7,902 nucleotides of DNA from a bacterium (GTDB taxonomy: Bacteria > SM23-31 > JAUVVT01), in NCBI GenBank assembly GCA_030616165.1, contig JAUWXV010000174.1:1-7902 (forward strand). Reading direction: 5' to 3'. Under the pieces are notes generated by a model that was given only the letters and a program-made list of their open reading frames with translations, was not told the origin of the DNA and searched no databases. Of the stretch, positions 1 through 5,109 are shown in pieces. Each line of letters begins with the position of its first letter. The first letter of the stretch is position 1. The translations under genes and the position numbers were made by a program.

Positions 1-45
1 AATCCAATTGGTCCCCCTTCTGTATTGACAGTATTTCTTATTCTT

Positions 46-68
46 GTTCCCAAACTCTGTTTTGTAAC
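46..68. repeat. Degenerate REP-like palindrome, opposite orientation to the copy at 165-193
   Basis: The arms GTTCCCAAAC (46-55) and GTTTTGTAAC (59-68) flank the trinucleotide TCT and pair at 8 of 10 positions. The core CAAACTCTGTTT is the reverse complement of the AAACAGAGTTT core shared by the hairpins at 141-157 and 169-189, so this is an inverted, partly decayed copy. Pairs of oppositely oriented palindromes are typical of bacterial REP/BIME-type elements; assigning it to that class is inference. Confidence 0.5.
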
Positions 69-140
69 ATAAATTGTAAAAAAAATTCTATTTTGGAATT
101 ATATAAAAATAGATGAGATATTAATTTAATCGAGGATTTT

Positions 141-157
141 GAGAAACAGAGTTTCTC
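141..157. repeat. Short perfect hairpin sharing the AAACAGAGTTT core
   Basis: GAGAAAC (141-147) and GTTTCTC (151-157) form a perfect 7-bp stem around an AGA loop. The central AAACAGAGTTT (145-155) is identical to the centre of the next palindrome (174-184), in the same orientation, while the outer stem bases differ. The two hairpins look like variants of one element family placed next to each other. Confidence 0.6.
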
Positions 158-164
158 AGTCACC

Positions 165-193
165 CTCATTCCCAAACAGAGTTTGGGAACGAG
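165..193. repeat. REP-like palindrome with 13-bp stem
   Basis: TTCCCAAAC (169-177) and GTTTGGGAA (181-189) pair perfectly around AGA. After one mismatch (A168/C190) the stem continues with CTC (165-167) against GAG (191-193). Palindromes of the GTTCCCAAAC-trinucleotide-GTTTGGGAAC form are, to my knowledge, dispersed in many unrelated bacterial genomes; that is recollection and was not searched. There is no T-run after it, so it is not an obvious intrinsic terminator. Confidence 0.65.
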
Positions 194-201
194 AGTTGGA
201 A

Positions 202-238
202 ATTATCCGACATGGCGGATACGGCTGCGGCGGATAAT
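202..238. repeat. Inverted repeat with GC-rich loop (ATTATCCG/CGGATAAT)
   Basis: ATTATCCG (202-209) and CGGATAAT (231-238) are perfect 8-bp inverted arms around a 21-base loop that is GC-rich and contains the sub-repeats GGCGGAT and GGCGGATAA. Its base composition differs sharply from the AT-rich surroundings. It begins 8 bases after the preceding palindrome and ends 4 bases before the next. Confidence 0.55.
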
Positions 239-242
239 GTAA

Positions 243-307
243 GGGCGAAGCATTCAAAGGAAGGGTTTTCAAAGGATTTAATCAATGAATAAAAGAATAC
301 TTCGCCC
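243..307. repeat. Long inverted repeat, GGGCGAAG...CTTCGCCC
   Basis: GGGCGAAG (243-250) pairs perfectly with CTTCGCCC (300-307); after one mismatch (C251/A299) ATTC (252-255) pairs with GAAT (295-298), giving a 13-bp arm with one mismatch. The 39-base loop contains part of a 9-base direct repeat, TTCAAAGGA, at 253-261 and 268-276. The element ends 29 bases before the SPL-like gene and would lie in its leader if transcription starts further upstream. The outer GGGC/GCCCC edges resemble those of the hairpin at 2636-2669. Confidence 0.6.
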
Positions 308-336
308 CAACTTTAAGCACGTAATTCATATATAAA

Positions 337-1392
337 ATGCAGAGTTTTTTGCCAGATAAAATTTTTATTGAAAAGGGCTGTGAGAATAATGTTTTAAGTC
401 TTAATATTTTGAAAAGACTTTCTCGTATTCCAATAGAATATTTTGATGGAAAAGACAATAAATATTTAAATCAAAACGCTTTAGTTATAAGAAAATATAA
501 AGGCAATTTTTTTAAGCGTTGTCCGGGCAGTCCAGATGTGATTTGCTGTAATTATTACGTGCTTCAAAATGCAGAAAACTGCCATCTTAACTGCACGTAT
601 TGTTTTTTACACGAATATTTCAAAGGTAAGGCAATAGTCATTTATTCAAATATTGAGAAAATGTTTGATGAAATAGATAGGATATTGAATAAAAATCAGC
701 GAAGATTTTATCGCATAGGGACAGGAGAATTTTCGGACAGTCTGGCTCTTGATGATTTGACAAATTTTAGTAAATCAATCGTTCCATTTTTTGCTGAATA
801 TAATAATGCTCTCCTTGAACTGAAGACTAAAAGTATCAATGTAAATAATTTACTTGAACTCAATCATAAAAAAAGGACGGTTGTTTCATGGTCAGTTAGT
901 CCCGATAAGGTGATTTATGAGGAGGAGAGTTTATCTCCATTGTTGGATGAGCGATTAAAGGCAGCAAAGATTTGCGCCGAGAAGGGTTATCGGATAGGAT
1001 TTCACTTTGACCCTGTAATTTATTATCAAGGATGGGAAGAGGATTATAAAATAGCAGTAAAAAAAATTTTCAGTTATGTACATCAAAAGGAGATAATTTG
1101 GATAAGTCTTGGAAGTTTCAGATATGTGCCTGAATTTAGGAATATTATCAGGCAAAAATTTCCACGAAGCAAAATTATTTATGGTGAGCATATTTTGAGC
1201 AATGATGGGAAAATGAGATATATCAAGCCCCTTAGAGTTGATATTTATAAGAAAATGCTCTCCTGGATAAGAGAATACTCGAAAGATGTTTTTGTTTATT
1301 TATGTATGGAACCAAAAGAAATATGGAAGAAGGTATTTAACCTTGATTTAAAAGAAAGTGGTGACCTTGAAAAACTTTTTCCCAGAAGTTAA
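337..1392 (+). CDS. Spore-photolyase-like (SPL family) radical SAM protein
   Basis: A 351-residue predicted cytosolic iron-sulfur enzyme. The radical SAM motif is C82-x3-C86-x2-C89, with the CX3CX2C spacing that binds a [4Fe-4S] cluster and S-adenosylmethionine. It is preceded by C62-P-G and C70-C71, which I recall as typical of SPL-like proteins from non-spore-formers. The order R-F...S-D...D-D-L-T (about 124-141), the central barrel and the GWEEDY segment (about 227-232) follow the layout of Bacillus SplB, whose length (342) is close. The SplB hydrogen-donor cysteine (Cys141) aligns with Glu131 and the second tyrosine of the relay (Tyr99) with Phe90, so photoproduct lyase activity is doubtful and the substrate is unknown. 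The ATG has no clear Shine-Dalgarno site, but the N-terminus starting just before F-x-P-D-K-I fits the family. It converges with the minus-strand gene ending at 1408, with a 15-base gap. Confidence 0.88.
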   Translation: MQSFLPDKIFIEKGCENNVLSLNILKRLSRIPIEYFDGKDNKYLNQNALVIRKYKGNFFKRCPGSPDVICCNYYVLQNAENCHLNCTYCFLHEYFKGKAIVIYSNIEKMFDEIDRILNKNQRRFYRIGTGEFSDSLALDDLTNFSKSIVPFFAEYNNALLELKTKSINVNNLLELNHKKRTVVSWSVSPDKVIYEEESLSPLLDERLKAAKICAEKGYRIGFHFDPVIYYQGWEEDYKIAVKKIFSYVHQKEIIWISLGSFRYVPEFRNIIRQKFPRSKIIYGEHILSNDGKMRYIKPLRVDIYKKMLSWIREYSKDVFVYLCMEPKEIWKKVFNLDLKESGDLEKLFPRS

Positions 1393-1407
1393 TGCAAAAA
1401 TAAAATA

Positions 1408-1605
1408 CTAAGCAACGATATTAATATTTTTTCCAGTCCCGGCAGGTGGATTTTTTCTTGTGTTTTTGGTTGGATTTGTTTTTGATTCAGGAGTTGTAGT
1501 TTGGGTTCTTTGGGTTTTCCTTGGCTGTTGTGTTTTTTGAGCTTGGCGCTGATTTACAGGCTGTGTTTTACTGACTCCCTGAGTGGGATTTATTGATTGA
1601 GGCAT
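1408..1605 (-). CDS. Small basic Thr/Gln/Lys-rich disordered protein, 65 aa
   Basis: No family recognised. The 65-residue product has about 12 Thr and 10 Gln, no aromatic residue, no Cys, no Asp and a single Glu, so it is strongly basic (about +10) and almost certainly unstructured. It starts with Met-Pro and ends G-T-G-K-N-I-N-I-V-A, which recalls the Met-Pro start and the S-G-T-I-N-K-K-V end of the 49-residue ORF at 2399-2250. It lies 41 bases downstream of the DUF2203 gene on the same strand and could share its transcript. The ribosome-binding site is weak (AAGAG about 10 bases before ATG). Low-complexity coding on a non-shadowed strand between two genes, with a look-alike nearby, favours a real gene, but a chance ORF is possible. 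Nucleic-acid binding is only a guess from charge. Confidence 0.55.
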   Translation of the reverse strand: MPQSINPTQGVSKTQPVNQRQAQKTQQPRKTQRTQTTTPESKTNPTKNTRKNPPAGTGKNINIVA

Positions 1606-1646
1606 TTTTATTTTGCTCTTTTAGGTATAAAATAAAAATTATTTAA

Positions 1647-2054
1647 TCAGTCAAACCAGAGATATTTTCTTTCGTTATATCCGGTATCGATTTCGTGATA
1701 ATACGAGATTTCATCCTCATCTGGTATCCAGCAAAGGAATATTGGTCTTCCGTCTTTTTCTGATAAAAAATCAATCACGCCCTGGTCAACATCTTTGAGA
1801 AAACAGCCAAGGTCGTGAATCCTTTTGATTATTGAATTTAGTTCTACGACAATTTCATTGAGTTCCTTTTTCTTGTTGTAAATTTCTTTTTTCCCTTCGT
1901 ATCCGATTTTGTATTCATTAGTAAGTTGGATAAGAGCAATCTCATATTCAATGTAATCGGCTTTTTCTTTTTTCCTTTTCAGTTTGTTTATTATCTTTTT
2001 TAATTCGGGGACCAATTTATTAGCTTCTTCAACTGTAAAAAACTTTGCAATCAT
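1647..2054 (-). CDS. DUF2203 family protein
   Basis: A 135-residue cytosolic protein that matches the DUF2203 pattern from memory: N-terminal F-F-T-V-E-E-A-N-K-L-V-P-E-L (5-18), a long charged, probably coiled-coil helical region (about 17-80), then L-G-C-F-L-K-D (82-88), G-V-I-D-F (92-96), L-C-W (107-109), Y-H-E (119-121) and D-T-G-Y (123-126). Length is close to the family norm and the protein looks complete. The family has no established function that I know. The start ATG has only a weak AGAGA upstream, but a strong promoter-like sequence at 2088-2116 would place transcription start about 27 bases before it. It precedes the 65-residue ORF on the same strand. Confidence 0.85.
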   Translation of the reverse strand: MIAKFFTVEEANKLVPELKKIINKLKRKKEKADYIEYEIALIQLTNEYKIGYEGKKEIYNKKKELNEIVVELNSIIKRIHDLGCFLKDVDQGVIDFLSEKDGRPIFLCWIPDEDEISYYHEIDTGYNERKYLWFD

Positions 2055-2087
2055 TATTTATCTCTGATTATTTTAATTACACTATAT

Positions 2088-2116
2088 ATTATATAAAAAT
2101 TTGTAAATAAAATCAA
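2088..2116 (-). promoter_or_regulatory. Sigma-70-type promoter for the DUF2203 gene
   Basis: On the minus strand TTGATT (2116-2111) and a perfect TATAAT (2093-2088) are separated by exactly 17 bases. Transcription would begin near 2081, giving a leader of about 27 bases before the ATG at 2054. The neighbourhood is very AT-rich, which raises the chance of random matches, but box quality, spacing and position all agree. Confidence 0.6.
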
Positions 2117-2249
2117 GAATATTTTTATTAAATTTCAAATTATTTTGTAATTTAGTAGATATTACATAGGTATAGGATGGATTAATAGAATGGATTAAAT
2201 TACGAATATATTATTTATTTAAAAATTTGTGTTTTAGTAGAACAAATAT

Positions 2250-2399
2250 TCAAACCTTTTTGTTTATTGTGCCGGAACTTCTTTTAGGTGGAGGAGCAGG
2301 TGCTTTCCGCGGTGCGGTTTTCTTTTTTGGGGGTGGACTCCTTTTAGCTGGTGTTTGTTGAGGTGGAGGCTGACTCCTTACTCCGCTGACTCTTGGCAT
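2250..2399 (-). CDS. Small Pro/Lys/Arg-rich disordered protein, 49 aa
   Basis: A 49-codon ORF ending in TGA, with a textbook ribosome-binding site (AGGAG at 2409-2405, five bases before ATG). The product has 13 Pro, 8 Lys and 5 Arg and no acidic or aromatic residue or Cys, for a net charge of about +13. It reads like a histone-H1-type tail with clusters such as P-P-P-K-K-K-T-A-P-R-K. It repeats internally with a 20-residue (60-base) period: P-A-K-R-S-P (17-22) and P-P-K-R-S-S (37-42). Like the 65-residue ORF downstream it begins Met-Pro, and it ends S-G-T-I-N-K-K-V. Function is unknown; binding to DNA, RNA or another acidic partner is inferred from charge alone. It lies 195 bases upstream of the DUF2203 gene on the same strand. 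Confidence 0.6.
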   Translation of the reverse strand: MPRVSGVRSQPPPQQTPAKRSPPPKKKTAPRKAPAPPPKRSSGTINKKV

Positions 2400-2427
2400 T
2401 TTTTCTCCTATATTGTTTTAATAAAAT

Positions 2428-2456
2428 ATTATAAAGATTATTATAAGTTATTTTAA
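2428..2456 (-). promoter_or_regulatory. Possible promoter for the 49-aa ORF
   Basis: On the minus strand TTAAAA (2456-2451) and TATAAT (2433-2428) are 17 bases apart. Initiation near 2421 would give a leader of about 20 bases ending in the AGGAG site. The -10 box is perfect, but the -35 box matches at only 4 of 6 positions and the surroundings are AT-rich. Confidence 0.35.
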
Positions 2457-2635
2457 TATTGATTCTGTTTTTATAATCGTCATGATTTTCAGTATCTTTA
2501 ACCGGGAACTGTGTATTTTATTTTAATGGCAAATTATATTAATTTTTTTGGGTATTTCTGATTTTTTGTGATAATCAACGAATTTTATGTGGATTTATAC
2601 ATTATGGATGTGTTTTTATTAACAGTCTATTGTGA

Positions 2636-2669
2636 GGGCAGAACAATGCCTGCACACTGTGTTCTGCCC
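2636..2669. repeat. REP-like hairpin, GGGCAGAACA/TGTTCTGCCC
   Basis: Perfect 10-bp inverted arms (2636-2645 and 2660-2669) flank a 14-base loop. It is a GC-rich island in otherwise AT-rich DNA. The 3' edge GCCCC followed by TAC resembles the GCCCC-AAC edge of the palindrome at 243-307, which suggests related dispersed elements. There is no T-run on either side, so a terminator is unlikely. It could equally be a structured non-coding RNA segment. Confidence 0.6.
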
Positions 2670-2886
2670 CTACGTTAAATTCAATATTACATGAAATTTA
2701 ATACATTACCATTAACATTAATCTTTACTTTTTTAGTTATAAATATTATCAACTGATGTCTTTCATTTTAAAAAATTTATATCATCATAAGATTCCAGAA
2801 AGAATCAATTTTTTAATTTATAGCAGAAATAATTTTATACATTGATTTTTTTTGAAGTAATTTTTAAATTTTTATAGAAATAATAT

Positions 2887-2891
2887 AGGAG
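2887..2891 (+). promoter_or_regulatory. Shine-Dalgarno site that favours a TTG start at 2900
   Basis: AGGAG (2887-2891) overlaps the first base of the GTG at 2891, so it cannot serve that codon. It lies 8 bases before the in-frame TTG at 2900, an ideal distance. No other purine-rich site lies at a usable distance upstream of 2891. Confidence 0.6.
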
Positions 2892-2899
2892 TGAGTATT

Positions 2900-4048
2900 T
2901 TGAAAACTTCGGAAGACGACAAAAATAGAACGAAATATGCCAAAGATAATTTAACAAAAGCAAGATACTACAAATCAGCCGGTGATTTTAAGAAATCAAA
3001 GGAGTTTGCAATAGAAGAATTCAAACTTAAGATTATTCAGGGCAATTTAAAGATGGCTGAAATGATACAAAAAGAATTTAATCTTCCTGCTGAGGCAGTA
3101 AATAGTTATGTTTTAAATGCCTTAGAAAAGAATAAGGAAAAAGGGAAACATGAAATTGCGGCAAGGATAGGAAAAATATTTAAACTTTCTCCAGATAAAT
3201 ATATCTCATCGGCGATAAAAGCATTTGAAACCTATATTAAAATGGAAATGTATAAAAAAGCGTTTCAGATAGAAAAGGAGTTCTCAATTCCATACAATGA
3301 AATAAAAAACTTGATGATTGAGATATTTGAGTTAAATGTTTCCAAGAAAAGGTTTGAAATGGCGGTATTTATAGCAAAAGAATATAAAATATCTGGTGAA
3401 AGGGTGATGAATGCTACAGAAAAAACACTCCGAAATTATGTTTATTCTAACCGATTTGATGAGGCTGATGAGCTTTGTGATAGTCTGAAAATTCCGAAGA
3501 GAAGTTTAATGAAAGTGGCTGTTGATGAATTTAAAAGGCGATTCAATTCAGGAGATTATGCTGGTGCTACGTTTATAAAAAAGCATTATAAAATACCCAA
3601 TGAAAATGTGCATGGTATAGTGCTGAAAGTTTTCAATTATCATATAAATAAAAAGATTTTTGATGTTTCAAAGTCACTCCTGAAAGAATATAGTCTGCCA
3701 AAAGAAAAAGTTCGCTCGATTGCTGAAAAAGTAGTGGAGGATTTATTGGCAAAAAATGACTTTGCAACGATTCATAAGATTTCAAAAGAATATTCATTAG
3801 GTAAGGACTTTATAAAGAATGCTGCAGTCAAGGTTTTTAAAGAAAAAATGACTCAAAAAAAATATAATACCGCCATTAATATGAAAAATGAGTTTAAAAT
3901 ACCACGGGACCAAATTTTAAATACTGTTATAAAAGAATATAAAAATTGTGTGAATTCCAAGCAAATAAGATTAGCAGAACTAATAAAAAGGGAGTGTTTA
4001 GGAGAAAAAGAAGGTTTTTGGGGAAAATTATTGAAAAAATCAAAATAA
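2900..4048 (+). CDS. Alpha-solenoid protein of ten 34-residue helical repeats
   Basis: No named family recognised. With the TTG start the protein has 382 residues; the numbers here count from the GTG at 2891 (385 residues). Units of exactly 34 residues begin at 40, 74, 108, 142, 176, 210, 244, 278 and 312, with a partial tenth at 346-371 and no insertions between them. A degenerate half-unit ending G-D-F-K-K-S-K-E-F lies at about 28-39. Recurring positions are aliphatic 2, F/Y 14, A 17, I 20, E 23, F/Y 24, I/L 26 and P or S 27, so each unit looks like two antiparallel helices in a TPR- or PPR-like way, without the classical TPR glycine and alanine pattern. The product is Lys-rich, has no signal peptide or membrane segment, and ends in a basic amphipathic tail, G-F-W-G-K-L-L-K-K. 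A scaffold or binding role is inference. The aldolase gene follows after 63 bases. Confidence 0.8.
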   Translation: MKTSEDDKNRTKYAKDNLTKARYYKSAGDFKKSKEFAIEEFKLKIIQGNLKMAEMIQKEFNLPAEAVNSYVLNALEKNKEKGKHEIAARIGKIFKLSPDKYISSAIKAFETYIKMEMYKKAFQIEKEFSIPYNEIKNLMIEIFELNVSKKRFEMAVFIAKEYKISGERVMNATEKTLRNYVYSNRFDEADELCDSLKIPKRSLMKVAVDEFKRRFNSGDYAGATFIKKHYKIPNENVHGIVLKVFNYHINKKIFDVSKSLLKEYSLPKEKVRSIAEKVVEDLLAKNDFATIHKISKEYSLGKDFIKNAAVKVFKEKMTQKKYNTAINMKNEFKIPRDQILNTVIKEYKNCVNSKQIRLAELIKRECLGEKEGFWGKLLKKSK

Positions 4049-4059
4049 AATTTTATAAA
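4031..4059 (+). promoter_or_regulatory. Possible promoter for the aldolase gene, overlapping the solenoid stop
   Basis: TTGAAA (4031-4036) and TATAAA (4054-4059), each matching 5 of 6 consensus bases, are exactly 17 bases apart. The -35 box lies inside the last codons of the solenoid gene and the stop codon (4046-4048) falls in the spacer. Initiation near 4066 would give a leader of about 45 bases to the ATG at 4112. AT-richness makes a chance match possible. Confidence 0.4.
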
Positions 4060-4111
4060 GGTTTTATTGATAGAAATATTTTAACTTGAATGAAAATATT
4101 GGGAGGGAAAT

Positions 4112-4915
4112 ATGTATAACAAGATTGGATATGAACTTCGAATGAGTAGGATAATAAATCCAATAAGTGGGAATACGATTATTGTTGCAATAGACCATGG
4201 ATTAATTATAGGACCCATTTCTGGAATAGCTCCGATAGAGGATGTTGTAAAAAGGATATCCAATGCATCTCCGGAAGCGATTCAACTTTCACCTGGTTCA
4301 GTTTCTGCTGTTTTCAGAGTATTCAAAGGGAAGAACAGACCGGCATTGATTCTTAGAATTGACGCAACAAATACCTGGAGAAAGGGACTTCCTGGTGAAA
4401 ATGAGAATATTTTCCATACAGGGATTATATCCCCACTGGAGGCATTGAAAATCGGAGTAGATGGGGTTATCTGTTTCTTTTTTGTAGGACATAATGATGC
4501 AATCCTTGAAGGCGAGATGATGCAGCATCTTTCAGATTGTTCATACCGATGCCGGGAGATAGGTCTTCCACTTATAGTTGAGGCGGTACCTGTGGGAGTT
4601 GAAAATGAATACGAACATAAATTAGTGAGACTTGCAGTCAGAGTTGCATCAGAAGCAGGGGCTGATATAATTAAAACCAATTATACAGGAGATATTGATA
4701 GTTTCAGGGACGTTTTGGAACACGCTTCGGTTCCTGTGCTTATTAGAGGTGGTCCTAAAACAAAATCAGTGGAAGAATCTTTCAGGATGGTCGAAGACGC
4801 TATGAAAGCTGGTGCAAGAGGAATAGTTTTTGGCAGGAATATCCTTCAAGCAGAAGACCCATCAAAAATGATTCAGGATTTCTCTAAAATTGTTCATGAA
4901 GGAAAAGGCAAGTGA
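4112..4915 (+). CDS. DeoC/FbaB-LsrF family class I aldolase
   Basis: A 267-residue TIM-barrel enzyme forming a Schiff base with its substrate, typical in length for archaeal-type class I fructose-bisphosphate aldolase and its relatives. Visible marks are D28-H29-G30 near the N-terminus, E157 in the strand L-I-V-E-A-V-P-V-G, the likely Schiff-base lysine K188 in I-I-K-T-N-Y-T-G-D, and phosphate-binding loops R212-G-G-P-K216 and G-I-V-F-G-R-N (237-243). The family includes FbaB-type fructose-bisphosphate aldolase, LsrF, and the 2-amino-3,7-dideoxy-heptulosonate synthase of the alternative aromatic pathway; sequence alone does not choose between them. A strong GGGAGG (4101-4106) precedes the ATG by 5 bases. 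The MtlD homologue 194 bases downstream favours sugar or polyol metabolism, hence a fructose- or ketose-phosphate aldolase, but this is inference. Confidence 0.88.
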   Translation: MYNKIGYELRMSRIINPISGNTIIVAIDHGLIIGPISGIAPIEDVVKRISNASPEAIQLSPGSVSAVFRVFKGKNRPALILRIDATNTWRKGLPGENENIFHTGIISPLEALKIGVDGVICFFFVGHNDAILEGEMMQHLSDCSYRCREIGLPLIVEAVPVGVENEYEHKLVRLAVRVASEAGADIIKTNYTGDIDSFRDVLEHASVPVLIRGGPKTKSVEESFRMVEDAMKAGARGIVFGRNILQAEDPSKMIQDFSKIVHEGKGK

Positions 4916-5055
4916 AACATTCGAAATAGTAATTTGAAGTTTTCCTGTGCAACTTATTTTAAAGAATAAAAATTCTGCTTTTGTTGTAAATATTTAACTA
5001 TGAGCCATTTCGTAAATTAAAAAATAGTAGATATTTTATTGTCTAACTGACACAG

Positions 5056-5075
5056 AGACGCATCGCGATGCGTCT
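5056..5075. repeat. Perfect 20-bp palindrome, AGACGCATCG/CGATGCGTCT
   Basis: Two 10-base arms meet with no spacer; G55/T76 (wobble) and A54/T77 extend the pairing to 5054-5077. It is followed by TTTATT, so as RNA it could end transcription from the aldolase gene 140 bases upstream, although a hairpin would have to sacrifice central pairs for a loop. GC-rich palindromes of this AGACGC type also occur as dispersed repeats in other bacteria (recollection, not searched). It lies 34 bases before the mtlD start. Confidence 0.55.
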
Positions 5076-5109
5076 TTATTATGAATTTTTTTAATTTAAA
5101 AGAAATATA

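Larger units (their letters stand above)
2400..2886. other. AT-rich intergenic spacer without a gene
   Basis: No credible gene on either strand. The left part holds the leader and possible promoter of the 49-residue minus-strand ORF; the middle holds one GC-rich hairpin (2636-2669); the right part is a very AT-rich approach to the solenoid gene. A TTGATT (2842-2847) and TAAATT (2865-2870) pair 17 bases apart is a weak promoter candidate for that gene. The short frame ATG 2604 to TAA 2676 runs through the hairpin and has no ribosome-binding site. Confidence 0.6.

Noticed and set aside
1-72. A plus-strand frame open from the left edge to TAA at 70-72.
   Set aside because: The translation is hydrophobic and runs through the REP-like palindrome, as spurious ORFs often do; nothing recognisable.
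1-98. A minus-strand frame open from about 98 to the left edge, reading ...S-L-G-T-R-I-R-N-T-V-N-T-E-G-G-P-I-G, that could be the start of a leftward gene.
   Set aside because: It has no ATG or GTG. The only usable start is a TTG inside the palindrome at 46-68, without a clear ribosome-binding site. Twenty open codons are not significant; sequence to the left would decide.
2177-2198. Direct repeat ATGGATTAA at 2177-2185 and 2190-2198.
   Set aside because: Two short AT-rich copies with no further array or link to a gene.
2604-2678. A 24-codon plus-strand ORF (ATG 2604 to TAA 2676) containing two cysteines.
   Set aside because: It runs through the hairpin at 2636-2669, has no Shine-Dalgarno site and has no coding character.
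2791-2806. GATTC-CAGAAA-GAATC hairpin upstream of the solenoid gene.
   Set aside because: A 5-bp stem is too short to support a regulatory call.
4282-4680. Long minus-strand open frame opposite the aldolase gene, with similar ones opposite the SPL-like, mtlD and FAH genes.
   Set aside because: These are shadows of well-supported plus-strand genes; their translations have no recognisable domain or ribosome-binding site.
4963-4983. AGAAT-AAAA-ATTCT followed by GCTTTTG after the aldolase gene, as a terminator.
   Set aside because: Only a 5-bp AU-rich stem and a broken T-run; indistinguishable from chance in this composition.
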